Positions 25,437 through 33,415 of a stretch of 64,000 nucleotides of DNA are shown here, piece by piece. The DNA is from Pseudorhodobacter ferrugineus DSM 5888 (lineage in GTDB: Bacteria; Pseudomonadota; Alphaproteobacteria; Rhodobacterales; Rhodobacteraceae). Each line of letters starts with the position of its first letter. Positions within the stretch are counted from its first letter, which is position 1. Under the pieces are notes generated by a model. That model was not told where the DNA came from. It did not search any database and saw only the letters and a program-made list of their open reading frames with translations. The stretch covers positions 1 to 64,000 of the forward strand of contig NZ_ATVN01000015.1 in the NCBI RefSeq assembly GCF_000420745.1, read 5' to 3'. The translations under genes were made by a program, and so were the position numbers.

Positions 25437-26498
25437 TTAGCCCCCCCAGGTTTTCTCGAGCACCCGAAGCCAGTTTCCGTGGCACAGCTTGGCAATCAGT
25501 GCTGCACCATATCCGTGTTGTTCCATCGCATCGCGCAAAACCGGCAAGCCGGACACGCGGGTCACATCTTGCGGCACCACGGCACCGTCGTAATCGGACC
25601 CAAGGCCCACGCGGTCTTCGCCCACCTGTGCGATCAAATGGTCGAGATGCCGGATCATCTGTGACATCGGCACATCTGCCAGCATCTTGCCATCATCTCG
25701 CAAGAAAGCCACCGCAAAGTTCAAACCGACCATGCCGTCGCTGTCCTTGATCGCCGCAAGCTGCTTGTCGGTCAGGTTGCGGCTGTGCGGGCAAATCACA
25801 TGGGCGTTGGAATGGGTGGCGACCAAGGGCGCATCCGACAGGCGCGCGACATCCCAAAACCCTGCCTCGTTCAGATGCGACAGATCCAGCATGATGCCAA
25901 GGTCATTGCAGCGTTTGACCAGCCGTTTGCCTGTATCGGTCAGCCCATCGCCCGTATCGGGGCTGGACGGATAGCGGAAGGGCACGCCGTGGCCGAAAAT
26001 GGTCGGGCGGCTCCATACCGGACCGATGGACCGCAGGCCCGATTGATACAGCACCTCAAGCGTGTGGAAATCGGGGTCAATCGCCTCGGCCCCTTCGATG
26101 TGAAAGATGGCGGCCATAATGCCTGCGGCCATGGCTGCGCGGATATCGGCCACCGTGCGGCAGATTTTCAGCGCACCCAGACGTTCCATTTCAAACAGAA
26201 TGGCAGATTGTGCCATGACCACGGGAATAGCGTCCGCATAAGGAATTTCATCGGGCAGAACCAGCTGATATTCCGGCTTGGTCATTTCCTCGAACTTCAG
26301 GGCAAGGTCGGTGGGTGAAGGGACGTAGACCGCAAAGAACCCGCCCGCAAAACCGCCCGCCTTGGCCGCAGGCACATCAACCGCACCTGCGCATCCGGTC
26401 AGAAAACTTGCTGCCGCAGACACGCCGCCTGCGCGGTACAGTTTCAAAAGCACGTCATTGTGGCCATCAAAAATGGGTGGGTGCAGGTTGGCAGTCAT
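25437..26498 (-). CDS. Membrane-dipeptidase-family zinc peptidase (renal dipeptidase type)
   Basis: 353 residues of the peptidase M19 family, metal-dependent TIM barrels that hydrolyse dipeptides, often with a D- residue at the C-terminal side. Metal ligands: FDGHNDV (HxD) near residue 13, the bridging Glu in AAIFHIEGAEAID, and His in LVATHSNAHVICPHSRN. The end GLGSDYDGAVVP contains the conserved Asp. There is no signal peptide, so it acts in the cytoplasm, fitting intracellular cleavage of peptides imported by the adjacent ABC transporter. It lies upstream of that transporter on the same strand, after the FAD oxidoreductase. Confidence 0.92.
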   Translation of the reverse strand: MTANLHPPIFDGHNDVLLKLYRAGGVSAAASFLTGCAGAVDVPAAKAGGFAGGFFAVYVPSPTDLALKFEEMTKPEYQLVLPDEIPYADAIPVVMAQSAILFEMERLGALKICRTVADIRAAMAAGIMAAIFHIEGAEAIDPDFHTLEVLYQSGLRSIGPVWSRPTIFGHGVPFRYPSSPDTGDGLTDTGKRLVKRCNDLGIMLDLSHLNEAGFWDVARLSDAPLVATHSNAHVICPHSRNLTDKQLAAIKDSDGMVGLNFAVAFLRDDGKMLADVPMSQMIRHLDHLIAQVGEDRVGLGSDYDGAVVPQDVTRVSGLPVLRDAMEQHGYGAALIAKLCHGNWLRVLEKTWGG

Positions 26499-26643
26499 AT
26501 AAAGGTTCCCCGTTGGCTTGCCGGTACGCTACGCCAATTTCAGCGATGGTCCAGCCTTAAACCGATTACCCCAGACAAAAAATAACCATTTGATAAAAAA
26601 ACAGGGGTTGGGTTGGGATAAAATGGCGGCGCAGTGGGGCAGA

Positions 26644-27861
26644 CTAAATGATAGCCTTTTCCAAATAGGGCTGGTTGCGCAAAACGCGGTCAAACCCAAG
26701 TGGTGACAGGTCCAGACTGCGGTAGCCGCCATAGACCAGCCATTCGGCGGTGCCACGCCCCATTGCAGGGGATTGTTGCAGCCCGTGACCTGAAAAACCG
26801 TTCAGGAACAGAAAGTTATTAATGTCATGATGCGGCCCGACGATGGCGTTTTTGTCCAGCGTGTTCATATCATAATGGCCAACCCATTCGCGGATCACCT
26901 TGATCGCCTCGAACTGCGGGACGCGGGTGGCGATGGCAGGCCAGATGTGGTCTTGCCAGATCGTATGGTCCATTTCGAAATCTGTTTGATCGACAGCGGG
27001 GTCATAATCGGCGTGGCCGCCCGCCATATAGGTGGTTTTGCCGTCTTGGCGGAAATGCACACCTGATGGGTCAATGGTCAGGGGCAGGGGGCGGTCAAGC
27101 GGCTGTTCGGCGGTAAAAATCCAAGTAAAGCGTTTGCGGGGTTCAATCGGAATATCTATGCCTGCCATAGCTGCGGTCTTGGCCCCGCGTGTACCCGAAG
27201 CGTTGACAAGCTGGCCGCAAGCGATGGTTTCGCCGGTCGCCAAGGTGATTCTGTCGACACGGCTACCCGTAGGGTTTTTGGTGATCGCCACGACCTCATT
27301 CGCGATATATTCGGCGCCTTTGGCCCGCGCGCCACGGCGGAACATATCAAACAGGGTGATCCCGTCGAAATAGCCCTCATCCACCGTGTTGATGCTGCCC
27401 AAGGTCAGGTCATCGACGGCATAGAACGGATAGGCGGCTTTGATCTGATCGGGGGTCATAAGCTGCGTCGCGGCCCCTGCGGCCACTTGCACCTTATGGC
27501 TGGCGCGGAGCACATCTGCAAAGGCCGCGCTGTTGGCCAGATACATATAGCCGAAATTCTGGATGGTCAGCTTGGGCGCGTCAGAGCCCATAAAGCGCGG
27601 CAGATTTTGCACAAATTCCGCGCCGAATTGCGAAATTTTGACATTCAGCCCGGTGGAAAACTGTTGGCGGATACAGGAATTGGTGTGCGAGGTCGCGGCA
27701 AATTCGTAACTGGGGTCGCGTTCGACAACCAGAACCGTGCCGTTGAAATCAGGGTTCTGGGCCAAAAACCAAGCTGTCGATGATCCCATCATCGCGCCGC
27801 CCACAATCACCACATCATAAGACGCCCGTGCGGGCCTCTCCGTCTTTGCCACCTGTGTCAT
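26644..27861 (-). CDS. FAD-dependent oxidoreductase (DAO/FOXRED1-like)
   Basis: 405 residues. The Rossmann FAD motif is YDVVIVGGAMMGSSTAWFLA, with the acidic ribose-binding residue in VLVVERDP. The DAO-family C-terminus is FLFLNGFSGHGLQQSPAMGR. This family oxidises amino- or N-methyl-amino acids such as sarcosine or D-amino acids. FOXRED1-like is my best subgroup guess, from the SGHGLQ(Q/H)SP segment. The start at 27861 follows the long in-frame extension to 28077, which is not credible coding sequence. It heads the minus-strand series oxidase-dipeptidase-ABC transporter, with a 145-base gap to the dipeptidase, so co-transcription is likely but unproven. Confidence 0.88.
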   Translation of the reverse strand: MTQVAKTERPARASYDVVIVGGAMMGSSTAWFLAQNPDFNGTVLVVERDPSYEFAATSHTNSCIRQQFSTGLNVKISQFGAEFVQNLPRFMGSDAPKLTIQNFGYMYLANSAAFADVLRASHKVQVAAGAATQLMTPDQIKAAYPFYAVDDLTLGSINTVDEGYFDGITLFDMFRRGARAKGAEYIANEVVAITKNPTGSRVDRITLATGETIACGQLVNASGTRGAKTAAMAGIDIPIEPRKRFTWIFTAEQPLDRPLPLTIDPSGVHFRQDGKTTYMAGGHADYDPAVDQTDFEMDHTIWQDHIWPAIATRVPQFEAIKVIREWVGHYDMNTLDKNAIVGPHHDINNFLFLNGFSGHGLQQSPAMGRGTAEWLVYGGYRSLDLSPLGFDRVLRNQPYLEKAII

Positions 27862-28126
27862 GTCTACCCTCTGGACCGTGCAAGACCCGCCTAGGGTTGC
27901 TGGCAAAGTTACAGCGCCGATTGCGCGCCTTTGCAAGCCGAAACAGCAAGATGCAGAGGTCTTGGGCGTTTTTGGCCGGGTGGGCGATCCGTGAAAACCG
28001 GGTGCTGCGCGCGTATCACAAGCCCGCCCCCGCAGGCCCAACCTGACGGGCCAACGGGGGAAGACACTTGATGTCACGCAGTGTTACAGTGTGCTTTGAA
28101 CTTCTGCTGGGCTTGGTGTGGCCAGC

Positions 28127-28468
28127 TTAGCAGCTGCCTCCACCCCCTTGCGCTTCGGCTTGCAAGGCGTCTTTTACCGCATCCGCGCAATTCCCGCCAA
28201 CACAGCGCACCCAATTGCCGTGAACATTGACTTGGGTTGTCGGTTTTAAATTGGAGTTGAACGGCTCAAGCACCCGTGTCGGAAAGGACTTGCCATTGAC
28301 CGAGATAGGCTTGCGCGGCACAGCCTTTGGCGCGGGACCAAAAATGGTCGGCGGATTTTTTGTGGCATCAAAACCATCGCCATTTGGAATAACGGCACCA
28401 CACCCCGATACTGCGGTAAGACCAACCATACAAACAACCGCAAGAACATTTTTAGAGATAAGACCCAT
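28127..28468 (-). CDS. Small lipoprotein under probable FNR control
   Basis: 113 residues. A lipoprotein signal (VLAVVCMVGLTAVSGC) has lipobox AVSGC, so the mature protein would be anchored by a lipidated Cys. The rest has no known domain. The C-terminal VNVHGNWVRCVGGNCADAVKDAL and GGGGSC contain three Cys that could pair. ATG 28468 has CAGGAG upstream (ACAGGAGTTGATC). A perfect FNR box is placed exactly for class II activation, so expression should rise with oxygen limitation. Confidence 0.75.
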   Translation of the reverse strand: MGLISKNVLAVVCMVGLTAVSGCGAVIPNGDGFDATKNPPTIFGPAPKAVPRKPISVNGKSFPTRVLEPFNSNLKPTTQVNVHGNWVRCVGGNCADAVKDALQAEAQGGGGSC

Positions 28469-28893
28469 GATCAACTCCTGTGTTTGGGACAAAAGGAGTC
28501 TATGCCAGATCGGGAAATTTATCGTTGATTCACATCAAGATTGATGAATGTGTTTGGAGGTTTTTACCCGAGTGTTGGACTTTAAACGGACCGCAGATCT
28601 GATAGCAGGACGGGGCCTTAGCGTGCTTGCTGTGGGCCCGAGCAGCTAGATGGAAACGCCAACAAAGGTGGGGCTGGATTTCCAAACTTGGCGCAAGACG
28701 GCAAAGGGGGAAGGGATGTCCGAACAGGCTTGGGGGGCAGCGGAGGGGTCGGTCATTCCATATTCAGGGGACAAAGCCCGCTGGTCAGCGTGATCCGAAC
28801 AGCATCCTTGCGAAGTTCATCCGTCCTGACTGTGCCCGTGGTTCATCTCCTTTGCTGCACATTACACTATCAAAGGAGAGGCAATGACCTATG
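28469..28893. other. 425-base stretch without a convincing gene
   Basis: It holds the FNR-dependent promoter near its left end. Short open frames on the plus strand (about 28627-28887) have no recognisable content. Around 28876 an AAAGGAG followed by ATG at 28883 gives only 16 codons, which run into the convergent lipoprotein gene. I see no RNA gene. Confidence 0.5.
28497..28538 (-). promoter_or_regulatory. Class II FNR/FnrL-dependent promoter
   Basis: TTGATTCACATCAA at 28525-28538 matches the FnrL consensus TTGAT-N4-ATCAA in all ten fixed positions. On the minus strand a -10-like TAGACT (28502-28497) begins 29.5 bases from the box centre. With transcription starting at about 28490, the box centre is at -41.5, the standard class II position. 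The next gene on that strand is the small lipoprotein, 22 bases further. Confidence 0.7.
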
Positions 28894-29343
28894 CTAGAAC
28901 AACAGTTTATAGACATTCCCGTTGGTGTCGGTAGCCCGGCCTGTGCCGCTGGCGGTGCCCGATCCGATGGTGAAATTGCCTTGCACGCGGGTGCCGTCGT
29001 TGCACACAGCGTAGATCTCGCCATTGTTCACGCCCGGAACCGATTTGCGCTCGGTTCCGATGCGCCCGCCTGTATCGCGCAGGGTCAATGACACGCCGCG
29101 GGTTTGCGAGATGACCTTGGGCGACAGCGATGACCATGTGCCCTTGCACTTTAGCTTGCCCGGCAGCCGGAAAGTGACCTCACCCGAGGTCTTGTCGGTG
29201 TCGGTGGCAGTCGCCTTGATGACGCGCGATGGCTCGGACACGGCAATCGGACCTTCGAGCGGATAGAACAGCATGTCGCTGCTGTTGCCCCCACAGGCGG
29301 CCAGCGGCAACAGAACAAGCAGGGCAAAGCGGCGGATTGACAT
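28894..29343 (-). CDS. Putative lipoprotein, unknown function
   Basis: 149 residues. MSIRRFALLVLLPLAACGGNS is a lipoprotein signal with lipobox LAAC. The mature part is mostly predicted beta: KATATDTDKTSGEVTFRLPG, ISQTRGVSLTLRDTGGRIGT, then a C-terminal GNFTIGSGTASGTGRATD. The last motif, Gly/Thr/Ser-rich and including a 'GTGRATD' turn, resembles small outer-membrane-associated lipoproteins of Rhodobacteraceae. Two mature Cys (LKCKGTW, YAVCNDG) could form a disulfide. No partner is evident next to it. Confidence 0.75.
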   Translation of the reverse strand: MSIRRFALLVLLPLAACGGNSSDMLFYPLEGPIAVSEPSRVIKATATDTDKTSGEVTFRLPGKLKCKGTWSSLSPKVISQTRGVSLTLRDTGGRIGTERKSVPGVNNGEIYAVCNDGTRVQGNFTIGSGTASGTGRATDTNGNVYKLLF

Positions 29344-29788
29344 AGCTGTTGGGGGCTCCGGTTTGCATCTGGCGCGACGCAGGTGTGAAACGGGAAAGAT
29401 GGCTAGGGTGCTAGGTTTAAAAGCCTGAGGCTGGTCTGTTGCCGAAACACTTTAGGATACGCTGAGGGTGGGGCGACGGGTTGAGTGATCGAGGGCTGGA
29501 AAGGCATGGCGAATTTATGATCTTCGCCCCGTAAACACATCGGAACGGATCGCTGAAACGAGGGATAGGGACATATTTTCCTCCAAAACTTCACCGACCA
29601 GAAGGCCCCAAAGGCAGCATAAAGTAAAGTCATCCCGCGCTTTGAAAACCTGATCTGTTGAAACTAAGTAATATATGACGATTTTCGGTTACCGAACTCT
29701 TTTATATGAAGACTCCACTCGGGCGCCCCTCAAAGCAATTGGTCAGCAAAACATCTATAATTAAAGGTTTTCAACCATCTAAGATGAT
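29344..29788. other. 445-base stretch without a clear gene; one tiny ORF with strong ribosome site
   Basis: No known gene is visible. On the minus strand GGAGG (29584-29580) lies five bases before ATG 29574, opening a 19-codon ORF (MSLSLVSAIRSDVFTGRRS) that stops at 29515. This could be a leader peptide, a decayed gene start or chance. A 76-codon minus frame at 29403-29633 overlaps it and looks random. The right part is AT-rich and precedes tRNA-Gln on the other strand. Confidence 0.4.
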
Positions 29789-29863
29789 TGGCTGGGGCGG
29801 TAGGATTCGAACCTACGGTACACGGTACCAAAAACCGATGCCTTACCACTTGGCCACGCCCCA
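29789..29863 (-). tRNA. tRNA-Gln (anticodon TTG)
   Basis: The reverse complement gives acceptor TGGGGCG pairing with CGCCCCA, D-arm GCCAAGTGGTAAGGC, anticodon loop TTTTGGT (TTG), T-arm GTAGGTTCGAATCCTAC, and an encoded GCCA end. The first pair of the anticodon stem appears as T-T (TCGGT against ACCGT) where relatives have a standard pair. The rest of the cloverleaf is intact. Confidence 0.95.
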
Positions 29864-29991
29864 ACTTCGGCGGTATTTAGCGAAGGCCGCCGTGGGCCGC
29901 AAGAGGCATTTGGTGAAAAAAGCATATCTAATTTTTCTGTGCCAAACTGCCCCGTTGCGGTGGGGGCGCGCAGGCCTTAACAGGTTGGGTT

Positions 29992-31167
29992 ATGCAGGTA
30001 GATGTAGCAATCATTGGGGCAGGGGCCGCGGGCATGTTTTGCGCGGTTGAGGCGGCGCGGCGCGGCAAGCGGGTTCTGTTGATCGAGGGCGCTGCGGCGC
30101 CGGGCGAAAAGATTCGCATTTCTGGCGGGGGGCGCTGCAATTTCACGAATCTGGGAATCGCGGCGGATCGGTTTGTGTCAGAAAACCCGCGTTTTGCGCT
30201 GTCGGCGTTGAAACGCTATACCCAATGGGATTTTATCGCGCGGATTGAAGGTGCGGGCATTGCCTGGCATGAAAAGACATTGGGGCAGCTGTTTTGCGAC
30301 GGGTCGGCCAAACAGATTGTCGCCATGCTTGTGGCAGATCTTGAAGAATCTGGCGCAACGCTTTGGTTAAAAACGGAAATATCAGATGTTCAGCAGGCCA
30401 AAACTGGCTTTCGGATTGCCACCTCGCGCGGGGTGGTGCAGGCGGAAAAGCTGGTAATGGCTTGCGGTGGCAAGTCTATTCCCAAGATGGGGGCGACCAG
30501 TTTCGGCTATAAAGTCGCTGAACAATTCGGGCTTGGCATTGTGGAAACGCGGCCCGGTTTGGTGCCGCTGACCTTTGCCGAACAAGAGCTGGAGCCGTTG
30601 AAACCGCTGGCGGGGGTATCGGTCACGGGGTCGGTTGCAACCGGCAAAACGCGGTTTGACGAGGCGCTTTTGTTCACCCATCGCGGCCTGTCTGGGCCTG
30701 CGGTGCTGCAAATTTCAAGCTATTGGCGCGAAGGGCAACCGATTTCGGTCGATCTGTCGGGGCAAACCGATGCCGGCGCGCATTTGCGCGAGATGCGCGG
30801 GCAGGCGGGGCGGATCGCCATTCGTACGGCACTGGCCCAAATTCTGCCCGAACGCCTTGCGCGCTATATCGAGGATATCAGCGCCACCACCGGCAATCTG
30901 GCGGATCAATCCAACGCCACGCTGGACCGGATTGCGGGGCTTGTGCATGGGTTGGAGATGCGACCCGTGGGCACCGAAGGATACCGCACCGCCGAGGTGA
31001 CATTGGGCGGCGTGACCACGGACGCGCTGGATGCCCGGACGATGGAGGCGAAAACCGTGCCGGGGCTTTACTTTATTGGTGAGGTTGTCGACGTAACCGG
31101 TTGGCTGGGCGGGTATAATTTTCAATGGGCGTGGTCATCGGGCTGGGCTGCGGGGCAAGCGGTTTAG
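29992..31167 (+). CDS. HI0933/YhiN (BaiN)-family flavoprotein
   Basis: 391 residues. FAD-binding DVAIIGAGAAGMFCAVEAAR, then the family signature GEKIRISGGGRCNFTN, a second nucleotide segment VMACGGKSIPKMGATSFGY, and the C-terminal LYFIGEVVDVTGWLGGYNFQ, which is diagnostic of the HI0933 family. The natural substrate of most members is unknown; BaiN in gut clostridia acts in bile-acid dehydroxylation, which should not be assumed here. It stands alone between tRNA-Gln and an insertion sequence that ends about 40 bases after its stop. Confidence 0.9.
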   Translation: MQVDVAIIGAGAAGMFCAVEAARRGKRVLLIEGAAAPGEKIRISGGGRCNFTNLGIAADRFVSENPRFALSALKRYTQWDFIARIEGAGIAWHEKTLGQLFCDGSAKQIVAMLVADLEESGATLWLKTEISDVQQAKTGFRIATSRGVVQAEKLVMACGGKSIPKMGATSFGYKVAEQFGLGIVETRPGLVPLTFAEQELEPLKPLAGVSVTGSVATGKTRFDEALLFTHRGLSGPAVLQISSYWREGQPISVDLSGQTDAGAHLREMRGQAGRIAIRTALAQILPERLARYIEDISATTGNLADQSNATLDRIAGLVHGLEMRPVGTEGYRTAEVTLGGVTTDALDARTMEAKTVPGLYFIGEVVDVTGWLGGYNFQWAWSSGWAAGQAV

Positions 31168-31207
31168 GGGCCTGCTTGGACCATCTGATGTTGCAACCAA
31201 GTTGAAC

Positions 31208-32765
31208 TGTCCTTCCGCCAACAAAGTAGAAATGTCCCACTTGGTTATGTGTAAGCAGGGCTGGGCAGGGCGGAGACGTCATATATCGTAGCCCTGAACA
31301 GCCCTGTGGGTTGGATCATTCGGCGGCGTGCGATGCAGCCATCTCAGCGCGTTCTTTTGCGCGTCGGGCTAGTTTGGAGTTCCAGCCGTCGTTCCGTTTG
31401 CCGGTTGGCTTATAGCGCGTCGCTTGCTTGCCAGCCCGGCGCTTTTTTGGAGCCGCTTTGTCCTGTTCAGCTTTGATATGTTCCAGGACTGCACTGAGGC
31501 GCTTATTCTCAGTGATCGCTGCATGGGTGACCCGCTGGTCTTTGTCGAAGACTGAGTAGGGGATCGACACACCCTTCCAGCGCACCTCAAATTGGCCGTC
31601 GGGGAAGGCGAAGGTGTCCACGTATTTGCCTGGCAGATCACGCGTCATCTCGTTCTCGGCCAGAATGATCCGCTTGCGCTCGTAGGAAAACGCCAATTGA
31701 GGGCCCACCACGCGTTCATCGCGGTAACAGAACACATCCCGCAACAGGTCCGGTTCAATGTTCATGGGGCGATGCAGGTTGTCTGCACGGCGCGGTGCCT
31801 TTGCGAACTTGGCGTTATAGCGTTCGGTGAAACCCAGCAGGAACGCATTGGCAGCCTCCATATCTGAGATGCCTTCAAGCCTAAGTTCTTTGACCAAACG
31901 ATCCTGCAAGGTGCGGTTGGCACGCTCAACACGACCTTTGGCCTGAGAGCTGTTTGCACAAAGAATCTCGATGTTTAGCTCGTTCAATGCACGTCCGAAC
32001 TGGGTCATGCCATGGCCCGATTTGGCCGATTGATTGGCAACACGGAACACCGTGTGCTTGTCAGAATAGAACGCCACAGGCCGACCATGTGCCGCGAGAT
32101 ATAAATCCAGTGCTTCAAAGTAGCTGAAGGTGCTCTCAGACGTCACAAACCGCAGCTGCATCAATGTACTGGTCGCGTCGTCGATGAACACGAGCAGGGT
32201 GCAAGCAGGTCCACGATCTTCAAGCCAGCGATGGTCCGAGCCGTCGATCTGGATCAACTCACCCAGACATTCCCGGCGAAGACGCGGTTGGTGAAATGTC
32301 CTGCGTTGCTTGCGGCTTAACCAGATCCCGGCGTCCTGCATCCACTTGCGCAGCGTCTCACGTGACACCTTCAGCCCATGATCTTCCGCAAGCTTCTCAG
32401 CTGCAAAAGTTGGGCCAAAGTCGATGTAGTTCTCGCGGACCAGCGTCACCGCAAACGCACGCACCGCAGGATCGATCCGGTTGTTGGACCGGCGACCACG
32501 TGCCTTATGGCGGATCGCTGCCGGGCCTTCAGTCTGGAAGTCCTTCAGCAATCGATGTACTTGTCGTCGGCTCAAATCCAGCACTTTGGCCGCTGTCACA
32601 GCCGTCATCCGGCCTTGTGTCACTTGGCTCAGTACTTCAATGCGGTTCAGTTCGCGTTCGCTCATGATCACCCATCCCACGGCCACACTCCAATCCTGCT
32701 TGATCAACAGGGAAGTGTGACACTTCTACTTTGCAGATGTGGGACATTCTAACTTTGCGGCGACA
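31208..32765 (-). mobile_element. ISNCY/IS481-like insertion sequence, apparently intact
   Basis: One full transposase gene sits between related ends. Left TGTCCTTCCGCCAACAAAGT and, on the opposite strand, right TGTCGCCGCAAAGTTAGAAT share TGTC, GCC, CAAAGT and then AGAA(A)TGTCCCAC. Near the right end, CAAAGTAGAAGTGTCACAC is a second internal copy. I could not see an exact target-site duplication, so the outer limits are good to within about 10 bases. It separates the YhiN-family gene from the acetyltransferase gene without breaking either. Confidence 0.75.
31316..32665 (-). CDS. ISNCY-family DDE transposase
   Basis: 449 residues from ATG 32665 (MSERELNRIEVLSQV). An N-terminal HTH (TAAKVLDLSRRQVHRLLKDF) and a second HTH near LKVSRETLRKWMQ are followed by an rve-type integrase core. 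The core shows Asp in LGELIQIDGSDHRW, Asp in LLVFIDDATS and Glu in AKGRVERANRTLQDRL. The C-terminus is basic (PKKRRAGKQATRYKPTGKR), as expected for DNA contact. The reading frame is unbroken, so the element may be active. Confidence 0.9.
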   Translation of the reverse strand: MSERELNRIEVLSQVTQGRMTAVTAAKVLDLSRRQVHRLLKDFQTEGPAAIRHKARGRRSNNRIDPAVRAFAVTLVRENYIDFGPTFAAEKLAEDHGLKVSRETLRKWMQDAGIWLSRKQRRTFHQPRLRRECLGELIQIDGSDHRWLEDRGPACTLLVFIDDATSTLMQLRFVTSESTFSYFEALDLYLAAHGRPVAFYSDKHTVFRVANQSAKSGHGMTQFGRALNELNIEILCANSSQAKGRVERANRTLQDRLVKELRLEGISDMEAANAFLLGFTERYNAKFAKAPRRADNLHRPMNIEPDLLRDVFCYRDERVVGPQLAFSYERKRIILAENEMTRDLPGKYVDTFAFPDGQFEVRWKGVSIPYSVFDKDQRVTHAAITENKRLSAVLEHIKAEQDKAAPKKRRAGKQATRYKPTGKRNDGWNSKLARRAKERAEMAASHAAE

Positions 32766-32875
32766 TCTGAATATCCGATAATCAATATTATGTAATATAA
32801 TGATGTATTGAATCCCTTGTATTTAGGGCTTTTCCCCAATCTATTGCCCAAAGATCCAATATAAAGGCCGCCCTG

Positions 32876-33319
32876 ATGTCCCTGACCATCCGTCCACCAA
32901 TGCCCGCCGACCGCACCACTTGGGATATGCTCTATCAAAGCTATGCCACGTTTTACAATGTCGCGCAAACGCCTGCGATGCGTGACACGGTTTGGTCTTG
33001 GCTGATGGATGATGCAAACCCCGTGCGCGGATTGGTGGCCGAAGGTTCGGCGGGTTTGGTGGGCCTTGCGCATTTCCGGCCCTTTGCGCGGCCATTGTCG
33101 GCATCCACCGGCGGTTTTCTGGATGATTTGTTTGTGGCGCCTGCTGGCCGTGGCCAAGGCGTTGCCGATGCGCTGATCGGGGCCTTGCGCGATCATGGTC
33201 GTGCGCAGGGTTGGACGGTTATTCGCTGGATCACAGCCGATGATAACTACCGCGCAAGGGCTGTCTATGACCGGCTGGCGGATAAGACAAAATGGGCGAC
33301 CTATGACATTAATTTGTGA
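32876..33319 (+). CDS. GNAT-family N-acetyltransferase
   Basis: 147 residues with the GNAT fold. Motif A is FLDDLFVAPAGRGQGVADALIGAL (the RGxGxA pyrophosphate loop for acetyl-CoA is GRGQGVA). The C-terminal DDNYRARAVYDRLADK is the usual 'N.xAxxxYxK' motif B. The substrate cannot be read from sequence. It begins about 110 AT-rich bases after the insertion sequence, so its original upstream region may have been displaced. The SulP transporter follows. Confidence 0.9.
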   Translation: MSLTIRPPMPADRTTWDMLYQSYATFYNVAQTPAMRDTVWSWLMDDANPVRGLVAEGSAGLVGLAHFRPFARPLSASTGGFLDDLFVAPAGRGQGVADALIGALRDHGRAQGWTVIRWITADDNYRARAVYDRLADKTKWATYDINL

Positions 33320-33415
33320 TCCCTGCCCCGAAATGATGCTTCCAACACATTCAAATCTTGTAATGTGTCGGATAACCTTTACATAGACGCAAAGCCGTTT
33401 TGCAGGAGCCGCCCA

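Noticed and set aside
28627-28887. 86-codon plus-strand frame in the lipoprotein gap
   Set aside because: Arg/Gly-rich, random-looking translation, no ribosome site, and another frame is also open over the same bases.
29403-29633. 76-codon minus-strand frame
   Set aside because: No ribosome site or recognisable content; overlaps the better-supported tiny ORF in another frame.
31170-31207. Target-site duplication of the insertion sequence (CATCTGA on both sides)
   Set aside because: The matching bases are at unequal distances from the inferred ends (left copy about 20 bases away), so it is not a convincing duplication.
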